DNA of 41,474 nucleotides from an uncultured Alphaproteobacteria bacterium (GTDB lineage Bacteria; Pseudomonadota; Alphaproteobacteria; RF32; CAG-239): assembly GCA_947588655.1 (NCBI GenBank), contig CANPYS010000015.1, forward strand, positions 1 to 41,474. The letters run 5' to 3'. Each line of letters opens with the position of its first letter. Position 1 is the first letter of the stretch. Of the stretch, positions 39,960-41,474 are shown piece after piece. Below the pieces are notes generated by a model, which was given only the letters and a program-made list of their open reading frames with translations, did no database searches and had not been told where the DNA came from. The translations under genes and the position numbers were made by a program.

Positions 39960-40843
39960 GAAATAACCTTTCTTAAAATTCCGCCGGCGTTTTGCAAAAG
40001 CTTTTCAGCCTCATCAGCGGTGCAATTTCTTTTGAGCATCACGCAGGCTTTTTTAACACTTTGCCCCGAGTCGTGTAAAGCGCGCGCCGCCGTTTGGGCA
40101 TCAACGTCGCAAATTTCCGAAACAAACCGGATGCCGCGCTGAACAAGCTTTTCGTTTTTTAAGCGCACATCTATCATATAATTATGATAAGTTTTGCCGA
40201 TTCTAATCATCGCGCCCGTAGAAAGCATATTCAAAACCATTTTTTGCGCCGTGCCAGATTTCATTCGTGACGAACCTGTCACAACTTCCGGCCCAACTTC
40301 CGTGCAAATAAAAATATGGGCAAATTCTTTCATTTTTGCTTCAGGGTTTGAGCTTATGCCTATTGTTACGCACCCCAAAGCTTGCGCTTTTTGCATAACC
40401 GCTAACACATACGCCGGATTACCCGAAGCCGAAATTCCAACAATAACATCGCCTTTTTGGGGCTTGAAATCCGCTAAATCAGACAAGCCAAACGTGGCGT
40501 TATCTTCCGAGTTTTCCACCGAATAACGCAAAGCCTTGTCGCCACCCGCGATATAACCCGAAACCATACCATGCTCCACCCCAAACGTCGGCCAACATTC
40601 GGAGGCATCTAAAACACCCAAACGACCGCTTGTCCCCGCGCCAAAATAAGCTAGTCTGCCGCCTTTTTGAAAAGATTGCGCTATTGTCTCAATCGCCTCT
40701 GCAATTGGTTGGAGCTGTTTTTCAATTACAAAAGCCACTTTTTGATCTTCCGCATTTATGAGGCGCGCAATTTCAAAAGAATCCTTTAAATCTATATCCG
40801 CGGTTAAAGGGTTGTTTTTCTCGGTTAAAATAAGCTTGTTCAT
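39956..40843 (-). CDS. murQ: N-acetylmuramic acid 6-phosphate etherase
   Basis: A 295-residue SIS-fold enzyme that removes the lactyl ether from MurNAc-6-phosphate, giving GlcNAc-6-phosphate and D-lactate during cell-wall recycling. Signatures are LTEKNNPLTADIDLKD near the start, GRLAYFGAGTSGRLGVLDASECWPTF with the SIS phosphate site, GISASGNPAYVLAVM, and VGPEVVTGSSRMKSGTAQKMVLNMLST. The start MNKLIL at 40843 is preferred to 40879, because the extra 12 residues are not family-like and GGAG lies upstream. It forms an operon with rlmB. Confidence 0.95.
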   Translation of the reverse strand: MNKLILTEKNNPLTADIDLKDSFEIARLINAEDQKVAFVIEKQLQPIAEAIETIAQSFQKGGRLAYFGAGTSGRLGVLDASECWPTFGVEHGMVSGYIAGGDKALRYSVENSEDNATFGLSDLADFKPQKGDVIVGISASGNPAYVLAVMQKAQALGCVTIGISSNPEAKMKEFAHIFICTEVGPEVVTGSSRMKSGTAQKMVLNMLSTGAMIRIGKTYHNYMIDVRLKNEKLVQRGIRFVSEICDVDAQTAARALHDSGQSVKKACVMLKRNCTADEAEKLLQNAGGILRKVIS

Positions 40844-40906
40844 CAAAAAACTCCACTTTGTTGAAAATAAACTATGCAAAATTATTTAAGATTTCATAAA
40901 AAAATA

Positions 40907-40935
40907 TTGACAAGTCCGAAAAAATAAGGTTATTT
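40907..40935 (+). promoter_or_regulatory. Probable promoter of the tRNA-Tyr/tRNA-Gly/tuf operon
   Basis: TTGACA is followed after 17 bases by TTATTT. Transcription would begin about 45 bp before tRNA-Tyr. It is divergent from murQ. Confidence 0.6.
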
Positions 40936-40985
40936 GCATTGAAGAAGGCAAAAAGATTTGTTCTTTTCCCGTCTTACTTAAAAAC

Positions 40986-41071
40986 GGAGGGGTGGCAGAG
41001 CGGTCAAATGCAACGGACTGTAAATCCGTCGACTTTCGTCTACGATGGTTCGAATCCATCCCCCTCCACCA
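40986..41071 (+). tRNA. tRNA-Tyr (GTA)
   Basis: An 86-nt tRNA with a long class II variable arm and encoded CCA. The acceptor pair GGAGGGG/CCCCTCC, anticodon loop CTGTAAA (GTA) and T-loop GGTTCGAATCC are clear. An antisense ORF across it would read MDSNHRR, a well-known artefact. Confidence 0.96.
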
Positions 41072-41097
41072 GTTGGTTTTGTTCTGATGTGAAGTTT

Positions 41098-41171
41098 GCG
41101 GGTGTAGCTCAATGGTAGAGCAGAAGCCTTCCAAGCTTATGACGGGGGTTCGATTCCCCTCACCCGCTCCA
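41098..41171 (+). tRNA. tRNA-Gly (TCC)
   Basis: A 74-nt tRNA with encoded CCA. The acceptor GCGGGTG/CACCCGC, D-arm GCTCAATGGTAGAGC, anticodon loop CTTCCAA (TCC) and T-loop TTCGATT are standard. It lies 26 bp after tRNA-Tyr and 52 bp before tuf. Confidence 0.96.
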
Positions 41172-41223
41172 AGTTCTTCATATCGGAAAATGGCTTAACC
41201 TTTTTAAAGAGGATATTTATACT

Positions 41224-41474
41224 ATGGCAAAAGAGAAATTTGAGCGGACAAAGCCGCACTGCAACATTGGGACGATCGGTCACGTGGACCACGGCAAGAC
41301 AACGTTGACAGCGGCAATTACAAAAGTATTGGCGGAGCAAGGTGGGGCAAGCTTTACAGCTTATGACCAAATTGATAAAGCGCCAGAAGAAAAAGCGCGT
41401 GGTATTACCATTTCAACCTCGCACGTTGAATATGAAACAGCCAACCGTCACTATGCGCACGTTGACTGCCCTGG
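41224..41474 (+). CDS. tuf: Elongation factor Tu, 5' part (runs off the window)
   Basis: The first 83 codons of EF-Tu, the GTPase that delivers aminoacyl-tRNA to the ribosome. The start [20 protein letters not shown] leads into the P-loop [10 protein letters not shown], the switch I region with ARGITI, and the HVDCPG of G3 at the window edge. AAAGAGGA lies about 12 bases upstream. The tRNA-Tyr, tRNA-Gly, tuf order is a common bacterial arrangement, usually followed by tRNA-Trp, secE, nusG and ribosomal genes. The rest lies beyond the window. Confidence 0.98.
   Translation, partial: MAKEKFERTKPHCNIGTIGHVDHGKTTLTAAITKVLAEQGGASFTAYDQIDKAPEEKARGITISTSHVEYETANRHYAHVDCP

Noticed and set aside
40886-41134. 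Leftward ORF containing WWRGMDSNHRR
   Set aside because: It is antisense to tRNA-Tyr; this peptide is a familiar artefact of tRNA translation.
41137-41370. Leftward ORF ending RVRGIEPPS
   Set aside because: It is antisense to tRNA-Gly and the start of tuf; no coding evidence.
1-41474. CRISPR array or insertion sequence
   Set aside because: No regularly spaced direct repeats with unique spacers and no transposase-like ORF were seen on either strand.

Overview
The window looks like chromosome from an uncultured, probably host-associated alphaproteobacterium with fairly low GC. The evidence is the long eukaryote-like IleS, the mraZ-rsmH-ftsL-ftsI block, a Pal lipoprotein, the cpoB-tilS pair, bactofilin next to an M23 peptidase, and the tRNA-Tyr/tRNA-Gly/tuf order. 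The Alphaproteobacteria call is inference from gene content and style; the exact lineage cannot be fixed from here.

Layout. 0.2-5.3 kb: ileS and two small outer-membrane beta-barrel proteins, separated by repeat-rich DNA. 5.5-11.2 kb: a tight rightward operon with a family-5-type uracil-DNA glycosylase, an OpgB/MdoB-like phosphoglycerol transferase, a CDP-alcohol phosphatidyltransferase, a DsbD/ScsB-type thiol reductase and a LicA/choline-kinase-like kinase whose nucleotide-binding loop is encoded by nine consecutive Gs. 11.2-16.8 kb: MATE exporter, PhoR-like histidine kinase, divergent mutS. 16.9-22 kb: pal, an unknown gene, and a short dcw cluster (ftsI, ftsL, rsmH, mraZ) preceded by a ten-base-periodic MraZ-like operator. 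22.2-26.1 kb: an accessory locus of two divergent secreted cysteine-module proteins around a small FISUMP/DUF1566-like gene, flanked by 112-bp inverted repeats and surrounded by three families of structured repeats. 26.1-35.6 kb: housekeeping genes (tilS, cpoB, a BI-1-like membrane protein, glmM, rnhB, rhodanese, a tentative NADAR-like gene, smpB, bactofilin, M23 peptidase, ftsB). 36.2-38.5 kb: a second cysteine-module pair followed by a candidate structured RNA. 38.5-41.5 kb: rlmB, murQ, tRNA-Tyr, tRNA-Gly and the start of tuf.

How it fits together. Much of the content is envelope biology: peptidoglycan synthesis, remodelling and recycling (ftsI, ftsL, ftsB, glmM, murQ, M23 with bactofilin), Tol-Pal parts, surface decoration (OpgB-like, CDP-alcohol transferase, LicA-like kinase) and exported barrels or disulfide-rich proteins, with a DsbD-like reductase that could service the latter.

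The most unusual material is the 22.2-26.1 kb locus. Inverted promoter-bearing repeats surround a small gene. A hairpin element with a conserved 14-base core but different, still paired, stems occurs three times, and one copy interrupts one arm of the larger inverted repeat. No reverse transcriptase, integrase, transposase or CRISPR array is visible in the window.
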